Assembly: GCA_036971475.1 (NCBI GenBank)
Contig: JBAIZL010000001.1
Location: 112,976,350-113,040,349, forward strand
Source of the DNA: Prosapia bicincta
Taxonomy: Eukaryota > Arthropoda > Insecta > Hemiptera > Cercopidae
DNA: 64,000 bases
Direction of reading: 5' to 3'
This document shows, one piece after another, positions 37,234 to 51,309 of this stretch (the stretch's first letter is position 1; every line of letters begins with the position of its first letter). The translations under genes were made by a program, and so were the position numbers. The notes under the pieces were generated by a model, which ran no database searches, was not told where the DNA came from, and saw only the letters and a program-made list of their open reading frames with translations.

Positions 37234-37825
37234 TATTAGTAAGAGCAATCGTCGTGTTTCCGCCTCTGACGTCACAGTCCGTCACGATGCCCATGAATAT
37301 CCACTCGTAATGCTTTTTTTGCGGTACCTAACAATATCCATCAGAGCGTCAAACCACCAGCACCCTTGCTGCTAAACAATGTACTGTAATAAAACAGCTC
37401 CACAGATGACCCTCAGCCTGCAGGATGACTCCGAATGCCGTAAAGATTCTACCGTGCTGATGGGTGCAGACCTACTTAAATTAAAAGCCTCCCGCGGTAC
37501 TATATGAATATTTCTAGCACTATTGAACTTCAGAAGTAGTTTCCCGCACCTCTTTAGAGGTCGTACTCCAAAGCCCCAGTTACGGTTTCCGGATTTTGAA
37601 CAACTACCACGATAACACTTGGGTCATAGCAAATTGACATCAAAACGCTAATGGGTCACACGATCGCCTTTAACGAATCTTTGTTTGTCGTTGACCAAAT
37701 AGCTGCAGAAATTCCCCAAGTAAACGCATCCAGAGTGCCACTCTCCCGTTCGAAAATTTCGTTTTGGCCAACCGAGCTTCGACAATAATGACCTGTCCAG
37801 GTGCTCCTAGGAGCACCTCTGTTCC

Positions 37826-38549
37826 AGTCGTTGTTGACTAACGATCAACGTTCGTTAGGCCAGAATCTTCCGGTGGCCATGTGTACTCATTTTGAATTCT
37901 TGCTCATGGGGCCGATCAAAGTTTATTTCTAAATCATCGATAAAAAATAGCCTATAAGTTAAAAGGTAATTCAATTAATATACTTCCTTCGACAATCAGT
38001 AGCAACAATATAACATTTACCAAAATCCATAGAAACGTCTAATTCAATTGTATTCGATTTAATATCTGTTGTGAATAGCCCTCTGCGGAGCCAACATCGG
38101 TTAGTTTAATTTAATGGGTGCGGGCCGTCTAAGTAAGTCGTGAGTAATCCTCCCTTAGGGAGCCGACACGGGTAGGCGCGGTGACTCCTACTGTAACCTG
38201 ATTGGGGCTGTCTAGAGGTCCTTCAGTTATACGTTAAAGGCTCAAGTTATTCATTCTGCATTATGATTCTACTATAGAATACTTTTTTTTCTCTCTGGTA
38301 CAATCATTATACTTTATGAATCCTTGATCCTACCTCGCGTCTCACTGCTGCACTCCTGCTCAGTGCCATTCAGTTTACAGTTGGAGTCTCCCAAAAAAGC
38401 ATCAATGTAAACATGTGATGTAATAAACAAAAATTATTAAACACTGCATAATATATTTCAGTATGTAAATTAAATACAGATAATAAAATTTATATTCAAG
38501 GGAAATAAAATAACCATAAATGGCAGAAACCGTCCAGCTATGTTTTATA
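37826..38549. other. Intergenic stretch
   Basis: A GC-richer segment at 38070-38225 has two related blocks (AATAGCCCTCTGCGGAGCC and AATCCTCCCTTAGGGAGCC), a degenerate duplication. No gene recognised. Confidence 0.4.
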
Positions 38550-39380
38550 TTAGAAAACCTGTCTACGATCGGATCATACTCCGATTGAGTCAGAAATTTT
38601 GAACCTCATATTTCGCGTACGACGTGTATTATCATTTGGCAAAAAAAAAATTTAAAGCTACTTTTAATCCTATGACACATGTTATTCCCTGTGGATTAAA
38701 ATGAAGTTTTATAAGTTTGCCTCTGTGACTTATGGACTGTTAGGGCAAATGCTGGTCTAATTGGGAATTGATTGTTTTGCATAGTAGGCCTACATCCAAG
38801 TTGACTCTTGCTTGAGTCCAATGTAATTCTGGAAATATGAATTACTTACAAATTTTCGAAAACTTGGTGTCGATTTTTCTGAAAAATTACACAGCCTATA
38901 GGATTACTGACGTAACCCCCCAGTACACCAATTTTGGTGTAAATCCTTTATGTAGATTTAGATGTTTAAGGATTTTAAAAAACTTGATAATTTATCAGAA
39001 AATTTTCACTTAGTCCATTAGATTTCTAAGGTTAACCCCCCCCCCAACATACCAATTGTGGTGGAAATCCTTAGAGTAGTTTTCAAGAAAAAAATCTACA
39101 AATACATAATTATTAGTCGTTCAAAAATATTAGATTAGCTTCAGAAATCCAATGGGCTAAATGAAAATTTTTCTGAAGAATCATCAAATTTTCGAAAATC
39201 TTTAAACATCTAAAGCTACTTTAACGATTTTCACAAAAATTTGGTATATTGAAGGTTAACTAGTATTCCAATGGACTGACATTTTTTCCAAATGATAATC
39301 CACAGCATACGCGAAACATAATGTTTAAAATTTCGGACTCAGACTATGGCCCGATCGTAGATAGATTTCCTGATTTTCAA
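38550..39380. mobile_element. Foldback element, about 830 bp
   Basis: The ends are inverted: GAAAACCTGTCTACGATCGG at the left and, read from the right, GAAAATCAGGAAATCTATCT followed by ACGATCGGGCC. Both arms then share GAAATTTTRAAC, TTTCGCGTA and GGATTATCATTTGG-like blocks. Similarity continues inward (AGATTTCTAAGGTTAAC blocks), so most of the element folds back on itself. No coding; the family is unknown. Confidence 0.65.
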
Positions 39381-39810
39381 TGTAATATGCAAAAAATATT
39401 TGAAGTACCACCTTGTTAGGTAGGTTGTTAGTGAATACATTTTTTCATTTATGACAAGTGTAAAGCCAAGAAATTTAACGACAGTTACTTTGAAACCCAA
39501 CGTTGAAAGTAGAAACAACAAAAAAGTTGTAATAGACGGTAAACAATTAGAGAAATGAAAACTGAGAAATTTCTCGTTAAAATATGCTTGTATGGACAGA
39601 TAAGTCTTGACAGTTTTGTATAAATTGCAGGCCTATTGTTTTAATGTTTATTGTTAAGAATAGAATAATTTATTATAAGAGTGTAGGAAGTATTAGTCAT
39701 ATCACAAAAGGAATTTCGAGTTTTATGAAACAAATTACTACTGATTTTCTGCATTTCAATTTATCTTATAAGGAATTATTTACATTTGAAAAACAACCAC
39801 AATGAGGGGA

Positions 39811-40411
39811 TTAAGCAGATTGTAGCTCAATTGAGTTAAATGTAGAGATAACCTAAGCGTAGATCAGTTGAGACCAATGTGGTGATAAGCAGAGTGTAAC
39901 TTAATTGAGTTAAATGTAGAGATAACCTAAGCGTAGATCAGTTGAGATCAATGTGGGGATAAGCAGAGTGTAGCTCAATTGAGATAAATGTAGAGATAAC
40001 CTAAGCGTAGATCAGTTGAGACCAATGTAGGGATAAGCAGAGTGTAGCTCAATTGAGATAAATGTAGAGATAACCTAAGCGTAGATCAGTTGAGACCAAT
40101 GTGGTGATAAGCAGAGTGTAACTTAATTGAGATAAATGTAGAGATAACCTAAGCGTAGATCAGTTGAGACCAATGTGGGGATAAGCAGAGTGTAGCTCAA
40201 TTGAGATAAATGTAGAGATAACCTAAGCGTAGATCAGTTGAGACCAATGTGGGGATAAGCAGAGTGTAGCTCAATTGAGATAAATGTAGAGATAACCTAA
40301 GCGTGGATCAGTTGAGACCAATGTGGGGATAAGCAGAGTATAGCTCAATTGAAAAAAATGTAGAGATAACCTAAGCGTAGATCAGTTGAGACCAATGTGG
40401 GGATAAGCAGT
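39811..40411. repeat. 74-bp tandem repeat, 8 copies
   Basis: The unit contains AAGCAGAGTGTAGCTCAATT, GAGATAAATGTAGAGATAAC, CTAAGCGTAGATCAGTTGAG and ACCAATGTGGGGAT. Units differ by few substitutions (GAGTTAAA or GAGATAAA; TAGCTC or TAACTT). Neighbouring units share variants, as expected from local duplication. Confidence 0.93.
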
Positions 40412-43400
40412 GTGGCTTTACGTTACACATTTTTATCAATCAGACTTTTTTATGTGGAGTGCATACAAAGTTCTGTTTGATCAAGGTTCTCCGAAATAAG
40501 TTAACTAAAATTAATCTGTCAATGCTAGGAATGGAAGATAACTGGGACACTTAGAATATCAATGACTATCTTGCTAATCTGCTGTGAAAGTAGAAAAACA
40601 ACAAGAAAAATAAGCATAAAGCGTAGTAGTAAAGAGACTTTTGAGAAAGAACAAGTGGGTGGTATATAAAGGTTAGCGTAAAAGAGAGAGTGGAAATAAT
40701 TGTAGTACAAGGAGGATAGAAGAGGTGGTAATGCAGGCCCTTCAGTGGGAGGAAATTACTACCTACGTTGAGAAATCAGGTGGTTACGAAGAAAAACGAG
40801 GTACATTTTTCCCGATCGGATGAGGTCTAACTTTATTTTGTTTCTGTACCGTGAATTTCATAAATGAATGAAATAAAATATTTCAATTTTAATATTTCAA
40901 TATTAACAATATTTTAAATAATTCTAATTTTTAAAACTGGGCAAGTCATTCTCTTTATAATATTTTACGCGGAAAAATGATTCAGGATTTTGTTTTATCA
41001 CTACCTCTATCAGATTGTGTTTTTATTTATTTACACACGCTTTCATTGTCCTTTTTAATTTAGTAAATTATTTTCATAACTAATCATTCAAATATTAATT
41101 GTAAATATTTTGTAGTTTGTAGGCCTATAGGCCTATATTTTCAACATTTTGCGAATATAAGTCAAACAAATGAATATTCTTACACAAAATACAGGAAACA
41201 GTGTTTATAACTTTTCATGAACCATAATAAAAATTTTGCAGAATAATCGCTAAAAGTTTTTTCCTATGTGGGATTAAAAACAAAGAGATCTTCAAGCAAA
41301 GAATTAAAAAAATTGAGTCAAACAAACCACTTACTATCTCTCAAGTTGTTAAAATAATAATTAAATTTTGTAAAGAAATGGCGAAGCAATGAAGGAATAT
41401 AAACTGTATTCGCGATGGAAACCCAACGCGTCACAAGAACCCAAGGATTGGGTAAGGGAAGGAAATTGGATCAATACCGTAGCAGGGTGGGCCACTTCTT
41501 CATTAAGTCTGGTAGCACACAATACGTCTCTTCCAGGCCTGTCACATTAACATTCAGGTAATCTTGGGCGAAATTTTCTATATATTTCTGCTATTTTCTA
41601 GTAATAACAAGTTAAGTATAGTTATTTTCAACTTAGTTAGAGAATGTAGCCTTTTAGACTTGTGAAAATGTACTTCTTATGACTGGTTTATGAGAAAATA
41701 TATTACTACCTATAAAATCTAGAGCTTTGTGTCAAAGTGTGTGTGTGTGTGTGTGTGTGTGTATAGGCTATGTTTTCTATAAAACCATAAACAACAATCG
41801 AAGTAGTATTGCTAAAAATTCAATATAGAAATTAGCTGTAAATAAAAATGGAAATATATTTTACCTTAGTTTTGATTCTATTTTGGCAGACCATCTGAAA
41901 ATATAGATTTTGTCTCTACCAAGACAAAGTGTATCTTATACATTCAATTACAAGAATTGGGCCTACTTACCAAGCCAACTATAAAAATATTCCGTTTTAA
42001 AGCCTGTTTGATTTTGTATATTTCATATTTAAACTGCTATGGCTATTATGAAATAAAACTACTTGTATAAATTTAAGAGAAATAAAATTTCGTTCGTTTA
42101 AGATCACTTAAAATTACATAGATATTCTGTTTTCCTTTATAGATGTTACAGATATGACTTCTTGATTAAAGAAACATAAAATAAAACTAAATTGTGATTA
42201 ATTCGTGAACCTTGAACGTGCTTTGTTATTAATAAATTAATTTAAATATGATTCATTTAATATTATAAAGAGTGGATAATAGCAAAGCTTTGGTAGACAT
42301 GTTCAATTTTTTTTGTCAGGAGAATCGGTTGTTTTCTTGAGTTTGATTTATAAATATTTTTACTGTAAATTTTGCCTATAAATTGTCACTACTGTTACGA
42401 GTAAAATACAATATTCCTATGGTTTTTTTACTTAAGTTTTGATAATATTTTCTAGCAAAAAATTATCAATAAGCCTTCATATTAAAAAAACCAAAACCAC
42501 GATTACTGTATAGTATCTATCATTATAAAGTCTTACATTTATGCAAAATTACTATATAAAGATATAATTACAGTAGATGTTTGCCTGCGCATCACGCAGA
42601 ACAGAGGTTTATTGCACAATACACAGGTCATTGAGCCTAGGTGAATGAATGAGTGTTTTAACATTATTTAAGTAGACTACTACTGTAGCTCTAAATTTCG
42701 ATAAAATTGCAAACTATAAACACCCATTTAACACCGATATACGGTTAATAATAAACATAATCATCCTAAATAACAATGTCCTCTAAATGTCTCCTAAAAA
42801 TGGGTCAAAATGTGAGTTTACATAGCTTCGAGTTTAAAAAAGAAAACGTTTTGTTTTTCAAATTCGTTATCTCCATTACCGTGCAACTGATTTGAGACGA
42901 ATGTTTTGGATACTCTTGTGCCCTTAACCTAAATTTGTACAACATTAAACTTAGAAAATAACGTTTAAAAACTGTATCCGTTTAACCGCTACAGTATTCC
43001 ATAAAAGCTGAGTCTAAAGATGGCATAATGTCCGTTTGAAACTTCGAATCGAAGAAATTAATTACTATATTTCTCTAAATTTCCAAGTCATCAAAGTTAA
43101 TTACTTAAATAATGACAAAAACCAATTGCCATAACAGTTAAAGAAATCCTAAAAACAACACTCAAAATTTGATCTCTGTGTAATAATGTATTTGAATATG
43201 AATGAACGTTTTGTATGCGTCAGTGGTGTGTAAATTATGCAAACAGATTTCATTGAGTTACTGGCGTGAAGTTATTTTTTTTTTCCTAGAAAGGACTAAA
43301 TTCTGTGTAAGGCACATGGTTTAGTAGGCTACAGATGTCCTTCAGGTATCAAAAGGACAACATGATCCATACCACACCTCTTGGGTAACGGGGAGAGCAA

Positions 43401-44690
43401 TCTATACAATTTTGTTTTTATAAAAGCCAATGATATTTATTACTGGTGTTGTTGAATTATATATTTGCAAAAAATTGCAAAACAAGACCCGCATCTCCGA
43501 AAGGCATAAACTTTATTACAGAGTGATAGTTGGTAGATTAATAATAAGTTGTGATTCCTAGTGATAAATAAATTTATACTTAGACTACATGATACATTTG
43601 CCTTACATAATATATGTGCATTTGCTGTTCCATTAAAGTGAATAGTGAATATCTGACTTCAAACTATGCACTATTCCTAGATAGTATAATGAAGTGTTTC
43701 CGAAGCTGTTGACAGGTTAAAATTCAAGTAAAAACACAATATTAATCGTTCAGAACTTAGACGGAAAAGGAGCTTTTGCTGTTAAAATGTTTTAACAACT
43801 TTAAAGCAAACTTTGAGGAAATACCCTTGGGAAAATATTGATCAGTGTATCACATAATTTCGCTGGTCGTAACGACTAACCGTAATTATTGACAGCTTGT
43901 TTTGTGTAGTCTAAAAGACTAGAAATTATAAATGTTGATAAAATTTCTGAGTAACTGAACAAAACATCCGCCATTGTTATCTAAAATTTTTATCATTTAC
44001 GCTTCTTGTAAATGTGACAACACAATTGTCACGTTCCATTTACTGATTGAATCCAACTGTTTGAGAATTAGTGTTTTTTTTTTTATCTAGCGCATTGTTT
44101 GTGGTATATTGAACGGTTTGAACCAATTGTTTACAGAACAACTCGTTCAGACTATTTCCCCTTTAGCTTACAACTAGATTGTCTACAAATCTGAAACCTA
44201 ATAAATAGGCTTAGTTTTAACAGTGAAATATTCCTAAAGCGAAACGAAATAACAAAGGTATACGTTCAAACATTACACATTCTCACAGAACTATTTACTA
44301 CAGATACTTCGACCACATTATCGCAATATACCCTTTAATGGAAAAACGGAGGGTATTGCCCGAATATGCAGAAACCGAGAGAAAATACAAACCAAAAATA
44401 GAAAAGGGTGCAGAGGAAAAAAAGTTTTGCCGGTAGAGTAGTCCACAAATAGGTTAATGTGGTAGGCCAACAGCCAATGGCCGGAGGGTAAGTGAGAAAT
44501 GTTGTACATATATGGATAAGTCGTTATCGAATTAAGACCAATGGGTTGCACAAGAATATCGTGATGAGATGAGAGTAATGAAGATATGGAGAGGAAGGGA
44601 CCTCAGGGGTGTGATTAGAATAATAAATTGCAATGAGGAAAACTTATTAGAAGAAAGACCTATATGCAGACATTATAAATAAATAAATAA

Positions 44691-44692
<2 letters not shown>
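40412..44692. other. Long intergenic stretch without recognised gene
   Basis: AT-rich. A (GT)n run lies at about 41740-41763. AGGCCTATA motifs recur, for example at 41121-41136. A slightly GC-richer piece at 41385-41560 has no sustained open frame, and short frames elsewhere look random. Confidence 0.45.
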
Positions 44693-44765
<73 letters not shown>

Positions 44766-44767
44766 TA
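44693..44767. repeat. (TA)n microsatellite, about 70 bases
   Basis: Preceded by four TAAA units (44676-44692). No inverted repeat was found around it, unlike most TA tracts in this window. Confidence 0.9.
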
Positions 44768-46330
44768 ATTGCTTTATATAAAGCATCTTTCGAAGACAGA
44801 ATTTTTAAAGATGTATTTAATCCGGTATTGATAACTTCAAAATTGTTAATTTTTTCAATTCAATGTAATTTTGTTGAAGTGGTCTAAAACTGAATTTTTT
44901 GCTACAAAACGTAAGGATGAAAATACGAAACCACAAAACAAACTTCTAGATTACTGCAAATTAAGTAACATTTTGTCAAGCCTAATAAACAAATGAAATA
45001 GATACGCTCAGTTTCAAGGAAAAACATTAGCCATAAGATTAAAGTGTTTATGTTATTGTAATTCATTGTTTTTTATTCTATATCAAGTAATATGATGCAA
45101 AATAAATTGCTTGAAACATTTTTAATTAAATGGTAATATGGAAATTTCTAATGATTAATTTTGGTGTTTCCTAAATACTTAAAGTAGAAGAAGTCGATTT
45201 TTAGTCGATAAAAAAAATCATGGAAAAGAAAAAAGTAGGATTCGGTAAAATTTAATTTTGCATAAGTATAAAAGTGTGAGCAGTTTGACTAGTTACATTC
45301 TTCGACAGATTTTTACAATTTTCTTCAACTCTTAATATCACAAACGTGATCAATAGTGTTACAATTACTGAACTAAATGAAATCCGAAATTCGAATCAGA
45401 TTACATTTTACTGATTTTTTTAAAACAAATACGTAGCCTATATATTAAGTATTGTTATTCACTTTCATGAAAGAACTTCTTCAATATTAAATTTTTTTTA
45501 CTAAACACAAGCTTTTTTATATAATAAAAAAAGAGTGTAATAAATAACTGATCAGTTTGCTTTTTGAATCAGGAAGGCTCTTAAACTATTTTTATTACCC
45601 ACGATTTAAAGAACTTATAATATGAAATTGTACTCTAAAATTATGTAAAAGTGATATATTGTATTTTTTACAAAACTAAAATATTATACTTTGGCTACCC
45701 GTAAAATGTAGATTATAATGTAAAACCCTCACCTGATTGGCAAACACAAAAAAGCTATAAAAAGTAATTATTGTTAAGCCCCTCCTACAACTTTGATATT
45801 TCTCACTAACTTCTTCTGAAAGTGGGCGGAGCTAACCACCTACATAAAATAGGTCCAGAAAATCATCTACCTACAAATTCTTTATAATTTTATAAAAAGG
45901 TATCGAAAATTATTTAGTAAAATATTTATTTACTACTTTTGTATTTTTTCAATATAATTTTTATAACTTGTCTTCGATTTATAAACTCTAAATTAAACAT
46001 GAAACCTCTTTCCGTTAGAAAACGAACTCCGTAAATTTTTGTTTCCTTAAATATTTTACAGTTTACTCAGTAAGGTTCGATACTTACCCTATTTCCTGAT
46101 TGATAGTAGATATTTTTAGGACTTCAATAATCTGTTTACTGCATTAATTAAATATCGCCGTACTCATAACTTTTATTAAATGAGTTTATTTTGGCAACGC
46201 TTCACATTTTAATTGGCTCAAGCAACGTACTTTCTTCTTCGACAGAGTTTGGCAAGTAGAACAAAGGAAAAGCCACGAGCGATTCTGAGAAATGGCAATT
46301 AATTTTATACCCTCCTCCATAAAAAAAGGT

Positions 46331-46384
<54 letters not shown>

Positions 46385-47844
46385 ACCCTAGATATAAAAA
46401 TATAATTCAGAGTTTATATAACATACAGTAATTAACTCTATTAAATTTTATTTTCGAGGTATATTCAATTAATTAATTTATTTATTAATTTACTAATTAA
46501 TAATAAATTAATTAATTAATTTTAATTAATAAAACAAAAGCTAGTGTTGCCTTTTGTGCTGAATTTTTTTGAGGTTGACAAAGACACTTTTGCTTTCAAT
46601 TAATCTGCGACCTATATAGCAACTAAATGAATGACAATTGATTATATACTTTTATAATGCAAATAATAGGCCTACGTGTAACAAACCTTTAGTTGCTTTA
46701 AATTATAAAAGCGTGTAATGTAAATTATTAGAAACTATTTGATTTTTGTTTCAATAAATTTGAACAATATAGTTATTTATTGTTACAATAAGCAAAGATG
46801 TTACAAATATGTATTTTACAAATAAATGTATTGTTACAAATAAGCATAATTGTTTAATGTTAAAATTAGGGTAAAAAAAATTATTATAATTATTCAACAA
46901 TAACTTCTGAATGAAAAATATATTTCATTGAGAAGTTATAAATATGAATTATAGTTAATACAGAATATTTTACATATATTATCTGTCAGTATCGAAAGCA
47001 AACCAATTTTAAATCTAGATTCAATATTAACTCTTATAGAGTAACTAAATTGGTTACTAAATTGGTGGGAGTAACTAAACTGATAAGACATTGTTGTTAG
47101 TTTTCATTTTCATTCTCCTATTTTGCTAAGCTGTGTTTTGTTTAGTTTAAAGCAAACATCTAAGCGGGATGCCTGGTAAGGATTCGTTTGGCATGGGTAG
47201 GATTTCACCTGGAATATGAGCTGAACGGTTTTTGACTGGGCCTTGAATCATTGCTGGAGTGTTCAAGGTCGTTCCTTTATCTGAATAGTAAAAAAAATCT
47301 TACCCCCACCACAAGGACAGCCTTTCGGTTACCACTAGTAATGACTAAATTAAAGGACACATGATTTTTTACGAATGTAAATAATACATCTGGCATGAAA
47401 GTTTTGTTTTAATCTTAAAATACAGTACACACAAACACAAAAATAAATCATCTGGCAGCGTTTAGCGTAAAACACAAGATAGCGTATTTTATCAGTAGGC
47501 TTAGCTCCTAAAGAACAGGAGCTCCTTTAGAATGCTCTTTAGGATTCTTTGCGCTTTTTAAAATTGTACTTTTACTTTTGATCTGGCTGACCTGGATTTC
47601 TGTCAAGGCTTTATCATCAACTTAAGCACCTAACTCATTATACTTCGGTGACCTTGTAACGACAGCCTGAAGCTGTTAAAATTATAGTGGATTGAGGTTC
47701 ACAAAACGTTTAGTGTTAGAATATTTACACTCTATGTTGAATTCACGCGTTGAATATAGCACTGCATCAGCTAGCTTCCTCTGAGTTTTTAGCTTATGTT
47801 TAACAAGTAATATAAACAAAAGATTTTTTTAAATCAATTCATAC
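44768..47844. other. Intergenic stretch without recognised gene
   Basis: AT-rich with a (TA)n tract at 46333-46379 and a TTAA-rich low-complexity patch at 46460-46530. Nothing coding recognised. Confidence 0.45.
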
Positions 47845-48290
47845 TTAGGTCAACCTAGACAGATTTTATTTTAGTTACTTTTTATTAAATAATTACAATT
47901 ACAATTATTAATAAAGTAACATAACCTATGCGATAAAACAGCTGTTCTACAGCATAACCTATAACATAAAATAAGATGTTTTATGAAATCATATGTTATT
48001 ACGTTGGCTTATTTTAAGTCAAATAGGGCGAAATAACAATATTGCATATCTTGCCCCGTTTGTGAAAATTTTTTCTCTTATAAAACTAAAATTAGTTCTT
48101 TAAATTTAGGTAATGTAATAATATTTTAAAAAACTGTATCGACATCAAGTGTCATCCAATACAAGTTTAAAAAAATGTATTTGAGGTTGAGTGGATGAAT
48201 AAAAATAATTTTATTAATGATTAAAAATTTGAACAAGATATACAGTGAAAGTGTAAATTAATAGTAGGATTTAAAAAATAATGATTAGAC
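47845..48290. repeat. Dispersed repeat family, copy 1
   Basis: Shares ordered blocks with 57180-57520 and 62620-63170: TAGTTACTTTTTATTAAATA, AAAGTARCATAACCTA, CATCAAGTGTCAT, GAATAAAAAMKWTTTTATT, then TTGAACAAGATA. No coding. It is an old interspersed element of unknown type. This copy carries the uninterrupted version of the site that is interrupted at 62.9 kb. Confidence 0.65.
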
Positions 48291-50916
48291 TTTTAACATT
48301 TTTTTAACTATAAAAGATGATATCTCACAAAATCATTTAATTTTATTATTATATTTTATAATTTTATTTTAAAGTCATGTGAAATGTGAACTATTTTACG
48401 CAATATTTAAGGATCTCCATTGTTTGTTTTCAAGCTTGGACGTCAGCTACTTTTATACGCTTTTAAAAATACAGTTTCCTTGAAAATAAATTTTAATTAA
48501 AAGTACAAACTTCCCTAAAAATATACGTACTTAAAGTTCTTTTAAAAGTTACGACTTGATGTTATTTTTATAAGAAGATTATAGTTTTGGAATTCGTGTT
48601 TCGTTTACAAATCGGACGGAACTGATATTATGACAAATCTCCAAAACAGCCGCTCTATACAAAAACCAAGTGAGTGTTATTAGACAATGTTGAATGTTCA
48701 TTTTAAATATATACATTAGGATTTATTGATTTATTAGGACCAATTTCATTTTTAAAAAAAACTAACTTGCAAATTTGCAAGGTTAGGTCAACAAATTCGC
48801 TGCAATTATATTACAACACATGCGCCCGTATTTGTGTGTGTGTGTATAAGAAAATAAAATTGAAGACAATGTTTAACAAAAATGTAAAATACATACACAC
48901 TTAATCTTTGAAATTAATACATCTTATATTCAGTCAAGTTGGTGGGCAAAATTATTAATAAATTGTGAATTTCTATAGAGTATTAAATAAAAAATAATAC
49001 TTAATTATTATCAATTATCAGAAATATTCATTACACCCTATAAATAAATTAATTTGCTTGTTGATTGATTTACTGATTTAAATAATAATATGTTATATAA
49101 TCCTTACAGACAAGTTGATTTAATCTCGTATTATAGGTAATAACTCACATATTAGAAAATCGCAATATTATGTAGTTAAACTTTCAAAATCAATATTTAT
49201 TGAACAATAAAATGAGGCAATTAAAAATAACAATAATGTGACGACATGGTGACTTTAACTTATCTTTCTAATTTAGTGGCAAGATAATTCTTCAACTGTC
49301 GGACGGAATTAAATTAATTACTTAAACACATATTGTCCCGAATTTTAGTTCGGTTGGTAAATGCTTAGTATGTAAACAGGTTTTATTTATTAATTTATTA
49401 ATTTGTGAAAGTAATTTCAAAAACTAATTAGGAAGATAATTATTTAATTTCTTTATGTAAGAAAGTTTCTTGGGTGAGTGAAATTTGATTGGACAATTTT
49501 TAATGGTACTTATGTGTGTAGGGGAAATGCCTTGATTCTGAAGTGTTCTATATAAAGTCCACTGCACGAAATTGGGCGGGTGGCCAAAAATACAGTGTTG
49601 CCTCATGGGCGAGAGACGAGTAACGGACAGGCGATAGACTAACAGCCCGACCCTCGAACTAGGCAACACTGTTCCTTTAAGATTGCCAATTATTGCTCAG
49701 GCGTAAGCGACTTTCGGCCATACCTCGTAAGGCCGGTACCATATGGTACCGCTGTTGCCGGTACCATACGTGGCAACAGCGATAAACAAGTCACCCGCCT
49801 GATTTCATGCAGTGAACCTTAGGTGAGAGCCCTGGAGTCGGGATTATCTGCGGCAACCCCAGTAAAACCTTCACCTTACACCGATGTAGTACCTGCATAT
49901 TTTTGTCTTATATATTAATAATTTCATTTAAATAAATAAATTGATTTTATTTTATATAAATAATTTATTTTATATACTGTATATAAAATTTAATGTATTT
50001 ATTTTATATATAATTTATCTTAATAGATCTCGGTCCCTTTACTAAATTATGATTTCTTATTAGGCAGTATAGCCCTTTTAATGAATATTATATTAACATA
50101 TAACAAGGGAATATAATAACATTATATTCCTAATAATAACAAAAAAGTTATACATACATTTTTCCCCTGGCGAAAACCAATTGTGGTTATCATCGCCAAA
50201 CAAAGTCTAACACGGAACGCAATATTTTAAATAAAACCAAATAAATTTAAATACAACAAAAATTACAAAAGAAAAAAACAACAACAATAAATAACAAAAC
50301 AACAATAAATCTAAAAATATAAAAAAAACAACAAAGAACAATATAACAGTAAATAAATGATAACAGTATGTAAAACAATAATAGGTAACAATTTACCAAT
50401 AAATAAATCTCAATAACAATAACAAGAACATAAAATAAATTTAATTTATATAAATAAAAGAAACACAGAGAATTATATGTATAAATAAAAAGAATATATT
50501 AAATTTTTGAAATATTTTCAAGTGGTGCAAGAAAGCGATGACTCGATCAATATGTATGTGTGTGTCTCTGTGTTGCAATATAACCAGTCGTTATAATGTA
50601 TAATTACAGACCTTAAAATAATAAATTTGTGGGAGGCTTAAATCTTGAAATAAACTTATTTTCATCTAATCAAGTAGTATAATCTACGTAAATTCTAGTT
50701 CAATCGGCTTATTTAAGTCGATTTAAGATGTGGTTGTCAGTATTTTACAAAAATTACTACCAGTAGTAATTCGAGAAATGGCAATAAGAAGTCAGAGGTA
50801 TTGTACACAAACCATGGTCTGTTTTTTATACCTGGTTTCTATATAACAACGTTTTGTTATTGCATTTATTTAGATAAAATGAGTTAAATTGTTAATAGGC
50901 AAACTGTTGAAAATAT
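48291..50916. other. Intergenic stretch; GC-rich patch at 49540-49890
   Basis: Mostly AT-rich. The patch has inverted motifs, GGCCGGTACCATATGGTACC and GTTGCCGGTACCATACG, plus CAGTGTTGCCTC matched inverted by GGCAACACTG about 90 bases on. It may be the remnant of a small element; no open frame of note. Confidence 0.4.
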
Positions 50917-51247
50917 ATAAAGTTATTACGACCATGAAAAGTATAATATTGTAGAAGTTGTTTTATAGAAAGTACTACTAATTATAATAGTAAGTGCTAA
51001 GCTATTTAAAATTTGCTATATCATATCTCTATAACTTATAGCGGATAAGTGTTCTGGCGTTACAAATAAAATCTACGTAGATAAAGTTATTACGACCATA
51101 AAAGTATGATATTGTAGAAGTTGTTTTATAGAAAGTACTACTAATTATAATAGTAAGTGCTAAGCTATTTAAAATTTGCTATATCATATCTCTATAACTT
51201 ATAGCGGATAAGTGTTCTGGCGTTACAAATAAAATCTACGTAGATAA
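50917..51247. repeat. Tandem duplication of a 164-bp unit
   Basis: 50919-51082 and 51083-51247 are almost identical (one indel near ACCATGAAAAG/ACCATAAAAG), followed by the first bases of a third unit. Recent local duplication, no coding. Confidence 0.9.
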
Positions 51248-51309
51248 AGTTATTAGCAACCCTATAACATTTTATTTGCATGATTTAAAGTAATTCATAA
51301 AAAAGCCAT

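Larger units (their letters stand above)
35486..37825. repeat. 2.3-kb nested palindrome
   Basis: The outer arms run from GGAACAGAGGTGCTCCTAGG (35486) inward and from its complement ending at 37825. They are nearly identical over about 930 bases, to (TA)n tracts of different length (36425-36503 and 36851-36876). Inside these, a second inverted repeat (36504-36660 and 36690-36850) has a 30-base centre. Secondary TA tracts at 36083-36121 and 37180-37229 also match in position. Outer arms carry a hammerhead-like CGAAACGTCGG motif, inner arms a group I motif. It reads as one Penelope-type inverted pair inserted in the TA tract of another. Confidence 0.85.

Noticed and set aside
36072..37310. Open frames of 98-157 residues rich in YI dipeptides
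   Set aside because: They are TA microsatellite translation plus non-coding palindrome arms, appearing on both strands.
49540..49890. GC-rich patch as a possible gene promoter or tRNA-derived SINE
   Set aside because: No tRNA-like A/B boxes or downstream coding exon could be identified; inverted motifs fit an element remnant better.
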